From positions 310,001-374,000 of the forward strand of contig CAWJLS010000005.1 in assembly GCA_963843755.1 (NCBI GenBank): a stretch of DNA of 64,000 nt, read 5' to 3'. The translations under genes and the position numbers were made by a program. A model generated the notes under the pieces. That model made no database searches. It had not been told where the DNA came from and was given only the letters and a program-made list of their open reading frames with translations. Below are positions 23,738 through 33,646 of this stretch, in pieces. The stretch is from CAWJLS01 sp963843755 (GTDB lineage Bacteria > Acidobacteriota > Thermoanaerobaculia > Multivoradales > DATKCC01). Each line of letters opens with the position of its first letter. Position 1 is the first letter of the stretch.

Positions 23738-24529
23738 ATGCCCAAGCCCGAGACCCCCGAGAGCGCCACCATGATCGTCCCCCGGGGGACGGTGATCGAG
23801 GTCGACACCCGCGGCCAGCTCTCGATCTCCACCCCGGGCAACCTGGTGCTCCAGAACTCCGGCAGCTTCGGCACCCTGGAGTCCGTCCACGGCTCGATCC
23901 GCATCGAGCACGGCGTCGAGATCGAGGCGGCGACGGTGCGCTGCGCCGAGGCCTGCTACATCCAGGGCAGCCTGACGGCCTGGAAGGTGACCGCGCGGAC
24001 GCTCCATCTCGAGGAGACCGCGCAGGCCCACATCGTGCTCCAGGAGACCGAAGGGCTGGAGGTGGGGCGCGGCGCCCGCCTGGTCGGCAACTTCGCCTCC
24101 GAGGACGAGCTCTTCCTGCTGTTCTCCCGGTTCGCCGAGCAGGTGCGCGGGCTGCCGATCGCCACCAGCCGGCGCCGCCGGCCGCGCCACCCCGAGTCGG
24201 TCGGGGCGGACGGCGAGGTGGTCCGGGCGCTTTCGGAGGGTGCGGCCAGGGCGGACGAGCGGGAGAACGGTGACGGCGAAGGCCGCGGCTCCGTCACCCT
24301 GGCCGAGCCGCTCGAGTTCGCCCAGACCCTGCTGGTCCGGGAGCTCGAGGAGGAGGATCTTTCGCCGCCGGCCACCCGGGTGCTGCGGGAGGTGGTCAAG
24401 CTCCTCGACGAGGGCGACGTCGAGACCCTGCGCCACACCCACCGGGCCCTCTTCGCCAAGATCGACGAGCCGACCGACGGCGTGAAGAAGGCCGCCTGGC
24501 TCGTCGCCGACCACTTCGACCGAAGCTAG
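23738..24529 (+). CDS. Bactofilin-like beta-helix protein
   Basis: This 263-residue protein has an N-terminal right-handed beta-helix of short hydrophobic repeats (TVIEVDTRGQLSISTPGNLV, then LQNSGSFGTLESVHGSIRIE, then ATVRCAEACYIQGSLTAWKV), as in polymer-forming bactofilins. The C-terminal half is charged and helical (about residues 140-263) and is not part of the usual fold. It may recruit or position the M23 peptidase encoded just upstream. The bactofilin call rests on repeat pattern and neighbour. Confidence 0.7.
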   Translation: MPKPETPESATMIVPRGTVIEVDTRGQLSISTPGNLVLQNSGSFGTLESVHGSIRIEHGVEIEAATVRCAEACYIQGSLTAWKVTARTLHLEETAQAHIVLQETEGLEVGRGARLVGNFASEDELFLLFSRFAEQVRGLPIATSRRRRPRHPESVGADGEVVRALSEGAARADERENGDGEGRGSVTLAEPLEFAQTLLVRELEEEDLSPPATRVLREVVKLLDEGDVETLRHTHRALFAKIDEPTDGVKKAAWLVADHFDRS

Positions 24530-24625
24530 AGAGGGGGCGTCCCTTTCCCCCCGGCTAGGCCGACTCTCGTCGGCCGTTGCGGTAGATCGGGGAGAGGGAG
24601 GGCGAGGAATTGGGGGGAGATCCGA

Positions 24626-26395
24626 TCAATTCAGCCCGGTCACCCGCACGACCTCCTCGAACGTCGTCACCCCTTCGGCCAGCTTGCGCAGCGCCGACTG
24701 CCGCAGCGTCCGCATGCCGCGCTGGATCGCCTCGCGCTTGATCACCGGCGCGTCCGCCTCGTCGAGCACCATCTCCTTGATCTTGTCGTCGAGTGGCAGG
24801 ATCTCGAAGATGCCGCTCCGACCCAGGTAGCCGGTCCCCCGGCACTCGACGCAGCCTTCGCCCTCGCGCACCTTGATCCGTTTGCCGTCCGGGACCGAGA
24901 TGCGCAGCGTCCGGGCCTCGTCGGCGGTGAGGTGGCGCTCGGTGATGCAGTGGGGGCAGATCTTGCGCACCAGCCGCTGGGCGACGGTGCCGATCAGGGT
25001 CGAGGAGACCAGGAAGCGCTCGATTCCCAAATCCATCAGGCGGGAGATCGAGGCGGCGGAGTCGTTGGTGTGGAGGGTGGAGAAGACCAGGTGGCCGGTG
25101 AGCGCCGCCTGGGTGGCGTACTGGGCGGTCTCGGTGTCGCGGATCTCGCCGACCATGATCACGTCCGGGTCCTGGCGCAGGATGTGGCGCAGCGCCGCGG
25201 CGAAGGTGATCCCGACCCGGGTCTGGACCGCGGTCTGGTTGAAGCCCTCGTAGACCATCTCGATCGGGTCTTCGATGGTGGTGACGTTGATCTCCGAGTG
25301 GGCGATGACCTTGAGCGCCGAGTAGAGCGTGGTGGTCTTGCCGGAGCCGGTGGGGCCGGTGACCAGGACGATGCCGTGGGGGCGGGAGATGAAGTCGTTG
25401 AACAGGGTCAGCTCGTCCGGGTAGAAGCCGAGGCCGGAGAGGTCCTGGAGCAGCACCTCCGGGTCGAAGATCCGCATCACCACCTTCTCGCCGAAGGCCA
25501 CCGGCAGGGTGGAGACGCGCAGCTCGATCTCCCGGCCGCCGCGCTCGGTCTTGATGCGCCCGTCCTGGGGCCGGCGCTTCTCGGCGATGTCGAGGCGTGA
25601 CATGGTCTTGATCCGGCTGACCACCGCTTTGTGCACGACCCCCGGCATGCGCTGGATGTCGTGCAGCACGCCGTCGATGCGGAAGCGGATCAGGGCGTGC
25701 TCGCGCTTCGGCTCGATGTGGATGTCGCTCGCCCGGCTCTCGAAGGCGTGCTGGAGCATGTACTCCACCGCGTTGACCACGTGCTGATCGCTCGACTCGA
25801 TCTCGGTCTCGCTCTTCATGCGGATGAGCTGCTCGAGATTGCCGAGGTCGACGCCGGTGGTCAGGTCGCGCTCGGCCCGCTTGACCGAGTGGCGCAGGCC
25901 GTAGAAGTCGGTGATCGCCTTGAGCAGGTCCGGCTCCGAGGCGACGACCAGCTCGATGTCGCGCTCGGCGATGCGCTTGAACGAGTCGATCGCCTCGAGG
26001 TCGAACGGGTTGGCGCAGGCCACGCGCAGCTTGCCGTTGCGCATCTCGAGCGGGATCATCCGGTGGCGGCGGGCGAACGGCCGCGACATCTTCGACTCGA
26101 TGAGGTCGGCGTCGAGCGACAGGGCGTCGATGCGCACGAAGTCGAGCTTGGCGTCCCGGGCCATCGCCTCGGCGATCTCCACCTCGCCCAACACCTGCCC
26201 TTCGCGGGTGGGGTCGGGGAGCTGCAGGCTGGTGATCAGGTCGTAGGCGAGGGCGCGCTGCTCGTAGGCCCGATGCGAGGCGTAGCGGCGGGGCAGGGAG
26301 CGGGCCTCCTTCTCGATCAGGCCCTTCTGGTCCTGGGTGATCACCCCCTGGCGTAGCAGCACCTCGGCGAGGAAACGGGGAGTCAGAGACGACAT
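24626..26395 (-). CDS. GspE/PilB-family secretion/pilus assembly ATPase
   Basis: This 589-residue protein has an N-terminal MshEN-type domain (about 1-165) and an ATPase core. The core has the Walker A GPTGSGKTT (347-355), Asp box TTIEDPIE, Walker B QDPDVIMVGEIRD and His box LTGHLVFSTLHTND. A zinc site (CPHC ... CVEC) follows. All are complete. It drives extension of type IV pili or a type II pseudopilus at the inner membrane. ATG 26395 gives a standard start; the much longer open frame upstream is antisense to the EamA gene and was discarded. No other pilus genes are adjacent. Confidence 0.93.
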   Translation of the reverse strand: MSSLTPRFLAEVLLRQGVITQDQKGLIEKEARSLPRRYASHRAYEQRALAYDLITSLQLPDPTREGQVLGEVEIAEAMARDAKLDFVRIDALSLDADLIESKMSRPFARRHRMIPLEMRNGKLRVACANPFDLEAIDSFKRIAERDIELVVASEPDLLKAITDFYGLRHSVKRAERDLTTGVDLGNLEQLIRMKSETEIESSDQHVVNAVEYMLQHAFESRASDIHIEPKREHALIRFRIDGVLHDIQRMPGVVHKAVVSRIKTMSRLDIAEKRRPQDGRIKTERGGREIELRVSTLPVAFGEKVVMRIFDPEVLLQDLSGLGFYPDELTLFNDFISRPHGIVLVTGPTGSGKTTTLYSALKVIAHSEINVTTIEDPIEMVYEGFNQTAVQTRVGITFAAALRHILRQDPDVIMVGEIRDTETAQYATQAALTGHLVFSTLHTNDSAASISRLMDLGIERFLVSSTLIGTVAQRLVRKICPHCITERHLTADEARTLRISVPDGKRIKVREGEGCVECRGTGYLGRSGIFEILPLDDKIKEMVLDEADAPVIKREAIQRGMRTLRQSALRKLAEGVTTFEEVVRVTGLN

Positions 26396-26455
26396 CGCGC
26401 GCAGTCTACCCGAACCATCGAAAGCGACGCATAGACCGATAGAATCGCCGACCGC

Positions 26456-27388
26456 ATGCCGCTTCAACCGCTCATCGTCGTGATCCTCGTGGCCACCGCC
26501 CTCGCCTGGTCGAGCTTCGACCTGGTGCGCAAGCTCCTGCTCGACACGATCGAGCCGGTGCCGCTGGTCTTCCTGCTGACGCTGCTCCAGACGCCGCTGT
26601 TCGTCGCCTGGAACTACGTCTCCGGCGGTCCGTGGGTGCCGGCCCCCGGCTACTTTCTGCCGGCGCTGCTGTCGGTCGGTCTCAACATCGTCTCGAACGT
26701 CCTGTTCGTGGTGGCGATCCGGATCTCGCCCCTGTCGCTGACGGTGCCGCTGCTCTCGTTCACCCCGGTGTTCACCGCCCTGCTGGCGGTGCCGCTCCTG
26801 GGGGAGGTGCCGGGGCCGCTCCAGATCGTCGGCATCGGCCTGGTGGTGGTCGGGGCGTTCGCCCTCCACGTGACTCCGGCCGCCCTGTCGCCGGGGGACG
26901 GCGGGGCGACCGGGGCCGGCGGCGGCGGCCTGGGTCCCCGGCCGCTCGAGGTCTGGCGGGCCTTCCGGCGCGAGCGGGGCGCGGTGCTGATGGCGATGGT
27001 GGCGCTCATGTGGTCGATCTCGCCGCCGCTCGACAAGCTGGCCATCGGCGCGTCGAGCTCGGCGTTCCACGGCATGGTGCTCTCGGCCGGCGTGGCGCTG
27101 GGGTTGGGCGTCCTGCTGGTGGGGAAGGGGCGCTTCCCCGAGGTGGCCGCGGGGCGGCGGCGGCCGGGCCTGATGCTCGGGGCACTGGCCGCCTCGGCCC
27201 TCGCCCTGGGGCTCCAGCTCGTGGCCATCCGGATGGTCTTCGTCAGCCTGGTGGAGACGGTCAAGCGGGGGCTGGGGAACGGGTTGGCCGTGGGGATGGG
27301 GGCGGTGATCTTCCACGAGCGGGTGGGGCGGTGGCAGTGGGTGGCGGTGGTGCTGATGGGGGCGGGGGTGGCGCTGATCCTGCTGTGA
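26456..27388 (+). CDS. EamA/DMT-family transporter
   Basis: This 310-residue membrane protein has ten predicted helices in two EamA repeats. The first covers about residues 1-140 and the second about 170-310, joined by a Gly-rich loop. Typical elements are ISPLSLTVPLLSFTPVFTALL before helix 4-5 and the matching second-half block ETVKRGLGNGLAVGMGAVIF. The substrate (metabolite or amino acid efflux) cannot be predicted. A TAGAAT hexamer ends ten bases before the ATG, so the transcript may be leaderless. It is divergent from the pilus ATPase. Confidence 0.88.
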   Translation: MPLQPLIVVILVATALAWSSFDLVRKLLLDTIEPVPLVFLLTLLQTPLFVAWNYVSGGPWVPAPGYFLPALLSVGLNIVSNVLFVVAIRISPLSLTVPLLSFTPVFTALLAVPLLGEVPGPLQIVGIGLVVVGAFALHVTPAALSPGDGGATGAGGGGLGPRPLEVWRAFRRERGAVLMAMVALMWSISPPLDKLAIGASSSAFHGMVLSAGVALGLGVLLVGKGRFPEVAAGRRRPGLMLGALAASALALGLQLVAIRMVFVSLVETVKRGLGNGLAVGMGAVIFHERVGRWQWVAVVLMGAGVALILL

Positions 27389-27422
27389 GGGGTTGGTACG
27401 ATCCGCGCACGGAGGTGGTGTC

Positions 27423-28673
27423 ATGCGAGCTTCGGTCGGTCGAGCTTCGGGTCTTCTTGCGGCGGTGATGGCGTTGGCGATGCTGGCGTCTTGCGGAGGG
27501 CGGGCGTCTACATCGTCCGCTCAGAGTGCGTCCGGTACCGCCGCGGCGGCAGCAGCGACATCCGCGGACACCGAGGCGGGGCTGCCGCTCGGGTCGATCT
27601 CGCTGCCGCCGGGGTTCTCGATCGCGGTCTACGCCTCCGATGTGCCGAACGCCCGGGAGATGGCCCGTTCGCCGTCGGGCATCCTCTACGTCGGCTCGCG
27701 CACGGCCGGGAAGGTCTACGCCGTGGTCGACCGGGACGGGGACTTCCGGGCGGACCGGGTGGTGACGATCGCGTCCGGGCTCGAGATGCCGAACGGCGTC
27801 GCCTACCGGGACGGCTCGCTCTACGTGGCCGAGGTGTCGCGAATCCTCCGCTTCGACGGCATCGACGACCACCTGGACGACCCGCCCCGGCCGGTGGTGG
27901 TGCGCGACGACTTCCCGACCGACCGCCACCACGGCTGGAAGTACATCGCCTTCGGTCCGGACGGCAAGCTCTACGTCCCGGTCGGCGCGCCGTGCAACAT
28001 CTGCGACCCGCAGGACCCGATCTACGCGACGATCACCCGCATGGACCCGGACGGCTCGCACCGGGAGATCTTCGCCGAGGGCATCCGCAACACGGTCGGG
28101 TTCGCCTGGCACCCGGAGACCGGCGTGCTCTGGTTCACCGACAACGGGCGCGACATGCTGGGCAACGACCGGCCGCCGGACGAGCTCAACCGGGCGCCGA
28201 AGAGGGGGATGCACTTCGGTTACCCCTACTGCCACGGCGGCGACATTCCGGACCCCGAGCTCGGTGCGCCCGGAGCTTGTGCGAAGTACACGCCGCCGGT
28301 CCAGAAGCTCGGGCCCCACGTCGCCTCGCTCGGGCCGCTCTTCTACACCGGCACCATGTTCCCCGCCGAGTACAAGAACCAGATCTTCATCGCCGAGCAC
28401 GGGTCCTGGAACCGGGACACGCCGATCGGCTACCGGGTGACGCTGGTGCGCTTGGCGGGAGGAGGGGCCGGCCAAGGAGACCCCGTCCACGCGACCTCCT
28501 ACGAGCCGTTCGCCCAGGGCTGGCTGCCGGGCAATGGCACCAGCAGGGGCGCCGGCGACGCCTGGGGCCGCCCCGTGGCCTTGCTGCAGCTCCCCGACGG
28601 CTCGGTCCTGCTCTCCGACGACCGCGCCGGCGTCATCTACCGCATCACCTACCAGGCGCCCGGCGCGGCCTGA
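27423..28673 (+). CDS. Sorbosone dehydrogenase-like (glucose/sorbosone dehydrogenase fold) lipoprotein
   Basis: This 416-residue secreted protein has a lipoprotein signal with lipobox MLASC (cysteine about residue 24 from ATG 27423; GGAGG lies ten bases upstream). After a Ser/Ala-rich linker comes a six-bladed propeller of the GSDH type: LPPGFSIAVYASDVPNAREM, YVGSRTAGKVYAV, GLEMPNGVAY, GWKYIAFGPDGKLYVPVGAP, and later LWFTDNGRDMLGNDRPPDEL, IFIAEHGSWNR and GRPVALLQLPDGSVLLSDD. These are the residues of PQQ-dependent aldose or sorbosone dehydrogenases. Cofactor use and substrate are inferred from the family. Confidence 0.9.
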   Translation: MRASVGRASGLLAAVMALAMLASCGGRASTSSAQSASGTAAAAAATSADTEAGLPLGSISLPPGFSIAVYASDVPNAREMARSPSGILYVGSRTAGKVYAVVDRDGDFRADRVVTIASGLEMPNGVAYRDGSLYVAEVSRILRFDGIDDHLDDPPRPVVVRDDFPTDRHHGWKYIAFGPDGKLYVPVGAPCNICDPQDPIYATITRMDPDGSHREIFAEGIRNTVGFAWHPETGVLWFTDNGRDMLGNDRPPDELNRAPKRGMHFGYPYCHGGDIPDPELGAPGACAKYTPPVQKLGPHVASLGPLFYTGTMFPAEYKNQIFIAEHGSWNRDTPIGYRVTLVRLAGGGAGQGDPVHATSYEPFAQGWLPGNGTSRGAGDAWGRPVALLQLPDGSVLLSDDRAGVIYRITYQAPGAA

Positions 28674-28852
28674 CCTCACGGCCCGACGCTCGGCCTGACT
28701 TCGCCGTACCTCGCCGTCCGGTGGGCGGGCTGACGTCGCCGGGCCTCGCCGTCCGGCGTCGCTCATCGTGGATCGAGCGGACGTTCTCACCCGGACCGGG
28801 CGCCAGCGTGTCTCTCCTCGTAGTGAACCGATCGTACGGAAAGGAGAGTGTC
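28674..28852 (+). other. Intergenic region before DUF4282 gene
   Basis: No gene is present. Two imperfect copies of a GGCCTGAC(TT/CT)CGCCG...CTCGCCGTCCGG unit occur at 28691-28755. AAGGAGAG precedes the next ATG. Confidence 0.45.
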
Positions 28853-29251
28853 ATGCGGGTCGTCCGTTTCCTGGCGGAGCTGTTCGATGCGAACTTCGAC
28901 CGCCTGCTGTGCCTGACGGTGGTCAAGATCCTCTATGTGGTGGAGCTGTCGGTGGTCACCGGGGTGGCCGGAGCCTGCGTCCTGCTCGGAGGGATGGGCG
29001 CCCTGCAGTCGGACCAGCAGGCGATCCGCACTCTCGGGCCGGTCGTCGTCCTGCTCGTCGGCGGGCTCGTCTTCCTGCTCGGCACCTTCGTGGCGCGCCT
29101 CTCGTGCGAGCTGCTGATCGTCTTCTACCGCATCGCCGGGAACACCGACGCGCTGGTGGGGCTGGAGGCGGACCGGCAGGCAGTTGTGGAGCCCGTGCTC
29201 CGTTCCGAAGCCGTGACGCTGGACGAGCCGTTGCCCCAGGCTGTGTCCTGA
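28853..29251 (+). CDS. DUF4282-like membrane protein
   Basis: This 132-residue protein has two transmembrane helices (about residues 23-50 and 62-85) between short soluble ends. The start MRVVRFLAELFDANFDRLLCLTVVKILY and the motif FVARLSCELLIVFYRIA are like DUF4282 proteins (FLxxLFDFSF...R..cElliv.fri). Their function is unknown. AAGGAGAG is well placed before ATG 28853. Confidence 0.8.
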   Translation: MRVVRFLAELFDANFDRLLCLTVVKILYVVELSVVTGVAGACVLLGGMGALQSDQQAIRTLGPVVVLLVGGLVFLLGTFVARLSCELLIVFYRIAGNTDALVGLEADRQAVVEPVLRSEAVTLDEPLPQAVS

Positions 29252-29348
29252 GGGCCGGCGTCCGCCGGAGCGGACCCCGAGGCGGTGCGCTCCGGGCCGC
29301 ACTGGCCGCGGAGCAAGGCGAACCGAGGCTCCGATATCATGAGCCCGT

Positions 29349-29957
29349 ATGTCTGAGCCGGTACGCAAGCTCCGTGGATGGACGGACATCCTGGCCGCGC
29401 CGGAGGAGGTGACGGCGGAGGTGATCGGCGGCGAGTTGATCGCGTCGCCGCGGCCGCATCCGCGACACGGCCGCGTCCAGGCCGCGATGTCGGCTGAAAT
29501 TTCCGGGCCGTTCGACATGGGCCGCGGCGGCCCGGGTGGCTGGTGGATCTTGATCGAGCCGGACGTCGCGTTCGGGCCTCACGACATCGTCGCACCGGAC
29601 GTGGTCGGATGGCGGCGCGAACGGGTCCCTGTGTTCCCTGACGAGCAGCCGATCTCCGCCCGCCCCGACTGGATCTGCGAGATCCTGTCTCCGAGCACGG
29701 CTGGTCGGGACCGGACGGTCAAGGCCGACCTCTATCTCCGGGCGGGAGTCCCGTACTACTGGCTGGTCGATCCCCAGGCACGGATTCTCGAGGCCTTCGA
29801 GATTCAGAAGGGACGGTGGGTCCGGCTCGGCGCCTGGTCGGACGGCGATGAGGTGGCCATCCCGCCCTTCGATGCCGTCGAGATCCCGGTCGGGGACCTC
29901 TTTCCGCCTGAGCCGCCCAAAGACGAGCCGACCCAAGACACGTCGGCCGCCGAGTGA
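29349..29957 (+). CDS. Uma2-family (PD-(D/E)xK-fold) protein
   Basis: This 202-residue protein has the DUF820/Uma2 restriction-endonuclease-like fold: EVIGGELIASPRPHPRHGRVQ at the start, IEPDVAF and IVAPDVVGW, the active-site strand PDWICEILSPSTAGRDRTVKA, and GVPYYWLVDPQARILEAFE. Uma2 proteins are abundant in cyanobacteria and Acidobacteriota, often as unlinked single genes of unclear role. The catalytic acidic residues and lysine look intact. A TATCAT hexamer ends eight bases before the ATG with no ribosome binding site, again suggesting a leaderless message. Confidence 0.9.
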   Translation: MSEPVRKLRGWTDILAAPEEVTAEVIGGELIASPRPHPRHGRVQAAMSAEISGPFDMGRGGPGGWWILIEPDVAFGPHDIVAPDVVGWRRERVPVFPDEQPISARPDWICEILSPSTAGRDRTVKADLYLRAGVPYYWLVDPQARILEAFEIQKGRWVRLGAWSDGDEVAIPPFDAVEIPVGDLFPPEPPKDEPTQDTSAAE

Positions 29958-30038
29958 TCTCCACGACCTGTACGAACGGCGCTCGAGCTGTGCCTTTCGG
30001 CCGCTGAACTGTGCAATGGGCGCACGGCTCGGCACGCG

Positions 30039-31310
30039 TCAGGCCGCGTCGTGGCCGTCGTCCGGGCCCTCACCGCCGAAGTCAACGCCCTTGGCTACCG
30101 GCGCCGGCTCGGTCCCGTCGCCGAACCGGTCCGGCCACTCGGACTGGAGCCGGCGGCTCTCCTCGAGATGGGCGAGCATCTCGTCGATGGAGTCGCCGCC
30201 GAGCTTCTCGAGCGCCGCGTCCGCCAGCACCAGGGCGACCATCGACTCCGCGATGACGCCGGCGGCGGGCAGGGCGGTGACGTCGCTCCGCTCGTACTGG
30301 CTGGCCCGGGGCGCCATGGTGTCCAGGTCGACGCTCGGCATGCCCTGGGCCAGGGTCGAGATCGGCTTCTTATAGGCGGTGATCACGACGTCCTCGCCGT
30401 TGGTGATTCCCCCTTCGAGGCCGCCGGCGCGGTTGGTCGAGCGCTGGAACGTCCGCGAGGCGCCGTCCCAGGCGATCGGGTCGTGGGCCCGGCTGCCGAA
30501 CCCCGCCGCCGCCGCGAGCCCGGCGCCGATCTCGACCGCCTTGACCGCCGGCACCGACATCACAGCCTGGGCCAGGCGGCCGTCGAGCTTGTCCGACCAG
30601 GTGACGTGGGAGCCGAGGCCGGGCGGCACGTTGTGGGCGACGACCGTGACCGCGCCCCCGAGGGTGTCGCGCTCCTCCTTGGCCCGGTCGACCAGGGCGA
30701 CCATCTCGTCTTCGAGGTCGTGCCAGATCGCCCGCAGCGGCGAGGCTTCGTCCACCTCGGACACGTCGTCCCAGGTGGGCACCGGGCGGTCGGCGCCGAG
30801 CGACCCGAGGGAGCGCACGCCGCTCCGGATCTCGACGCCGAGGGCGGAGAGCAGCATCCGGGCGAAGGCACCGCAGGCGACGCGGGCGGTGGTCTCCCGG
30901 GCGGAGGCGCGCTCGAGCACGTCGCGCAGGTCGCTCCTGAGGTACTTCATGCCGCCGGAGAGGTCCGCATGGCCGGGGCGCGGGGAGTGGATGCGGCGCT
31001 TGGCGCTCATGTGGGGATCGGCGTCCCACGGCGCCATGATCGTCTCCCAGCTCTCCCAGTCCAGGTTGCGGATCCAGAGCGCCACCGGCGAGCCGAGGGT
31101 CCGGCCGTCGCGCACGCCGCCCACCACCCGGGCCTCGTCGCGCTCGATCATCATGCGCCGGCCGCGGCCGTAGCCGTGCTGGCGCCGGGCGAGGTCCCGG
31201 GCGATCACCTGGCGGTCGACCCGGAGGCCGGCGGGCAGGCCCGAGAGGATGGCGGTCAGCCCGGGGCCGTGGCTCTCCCCGGCGGTGGTGAGTTCTAGGC
31301 GCTTGAGCAT
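30039..31310 (-). CDS. aroC: Chorismate synthase
   Basis: This 423-residue enzyme makes chorismate from EPSP using reduced FMN, the last shikimate-pathway step. Signatures include LTTAGESHGPGL at the N terminus, RRQHGYGRGRRM, the central SPRPGHADLSGGMKY, ASARETTARVACGA, and GGLEGGITNGEDVV near the end. A C-terminal tail of about 40 residues (EWPDRFGDGTEPAPVAKGVD) is longer than in E. coli. ATG 31310 is the conserved start; a longer frame overlaps the TPP riboswitch in antisense and was rejected. The gene is divergent from thiC. Confidence 0.95.
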   Translation of the reverse strand: MLKRLELTTAGESHGPGLTAILSGLPAGLRVDRQVIARDLARRQHGYGRGRRMMIERDEARVVGGVRDGRTLGSPVALWIRNLDWESWETIMAPWDADPHMSAKRRIHSPRPGHADLSGGMKYLRSDLRDVLERASARETTARVACGAFARMLLSALGVEIRSGVRSLGSLGADRPVPTWDDVSEVDEASPLRAIWHDLEDEMVALVDRAKEERDTLGGAVTVVAHNVPPGLGSHVTWSDKLDGRLAQAVMSVPAVKAVEIGAGLAAAAGFGSRAHDPIAWDGASRTFQRSTNRAGGLEGGITNGEDVVITAYKKPISTLAQGMPSVDLDTMAPRASQYERSDVTALPAAGVIAESMVALVLADAALEKLGGDSIDEMLAHLEESRRLQSEWPDRFGDGTEPAPVAKGVDFGGEGPDDGHDAA

Positions 31311-31323
31311 GGGCCGCCAAGTG

Positions 31324-31329
31324 TACAAT
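31324..31329 (+). promoter_or_regulatory. Candidate -10 element for thiC leader
   Basis: TACAAT lies ten bases before the riboswitch P1 stem, so transcription would begin at or just before the aptamer. TTGAGC at 31303-31308 could be the -35, at slightly short spacing. Confidence 0.45.
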
Positions 31330-31338
31330 CGTTGCGAA

Positions 31339-31450
31339 CGCTCGGGGCGCGGCCTCGCCCGATCGACTCGATCCGATCGAGTCCGCTCGTTCGGAGCCGC
31401 TGAGACGAACCCGCAGAACCTGAACCGGTTCGTACCGGCGTAGGGAAGCG
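31339..31450 (+). promoter_or_regulatory. TPP (THI-box) riboswitch upstream of thiC
   Basis: The conserved aptamer parts occur in order. P1 is CGCT (31339-31342) with AGCG (31447-31450). CTCGGGG follows on the 5' side. An extended P3 stem is built from GACTCGATC/GATCGAGTC. Then come CTGAGA (31400-31405), ACCC (31409-31412), GAACCTGAACCGG (31416-31428) and CCGGCGTAGGGAAG (31435-31448). It binds thiamine pyrophosphate and lowers thiC expression. Confidence 0.95.
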
Positions 31451-31466
31451 ACCCTCGGCTCGCGGC

Positions 31467-31494
31467 CCTCGGAGATCCCCCAATCTCCGGGAGG
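31467..31494 (+). terminator. Hairpin in thiC leader (expression platform)
   Basis: CCTCGGAGAT pairs with ATCTCCGGGAGG around a CCCCCA loop. It lies directly after the aptamer. There is no clean T-run, so it may act on termination in a GC-rich host or be part of a ribosome-site switch with the downstream CGAGGAGGAG. Confidence 0.5.
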
Positions 31495-31557
31495 CCCGGC
31501 ACCAGAGACAGCTTTTCGCGGCCGGGCGAGCCTCCAGCTCTCGAGGAGGAGACGCCC

Positions 31558-33320
<1,763 letters not shown>

Positions 33321-33646
33321 GGGGGCAGGGTGGGAGGAAGTTCGTCGATTGCTGAGTGGCGGGCTTGGATGAGGAGTCTGCCGGGAGCGGGCCGGGAGGC
33401 CCGGCCTCCGGGACGGCGAGCGTAGACGGACGGTTGAACGGGCAGCGCTCGCCTCGGTTCGGGTCGCGCCGGGCCTCGCCGGCTGCTCAAGCACCTCCGC
33501 GGGCGCGCCCCTCAACGCCCTCCGGCTCGGGCCTCCCGTCCCGCTCCAGCGCGGAAGGCTCGTCACGCGCCAGATTTGTGCGTCGCCATACGGGAAAGAG
33601 GGGCCAGCTTCGACCGAGGTACCCCGTGGAGGCGAAGGCGGAAATG
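33321..33646. other. Intergenic region between convergent thiC and TPR gene
   Basis: No gene is seen. GCCGGGAGGCCCGGCCTCCGG at about 33389-33409 forms a strong hairpin that could end transcription from either side, though it lacks a T-run. Confidence 0.5.

Noticed and set aside
18043..23904. A 1953-codon open frame on the minus strand
   Set aside because: It runs antisense to five well-supported genes, is Arg/Pro/His-rich throughout, and shows no domain. Long antisense frames are expected in DNA of this GC content; only its first part contains the real glycosyltransferase-like gene in another frame.
33389..33409. Hairpin considered as a firm terminator
   Set aside because: The stem is strong but lacks a T-run; I list it only as part of the intergenic region.
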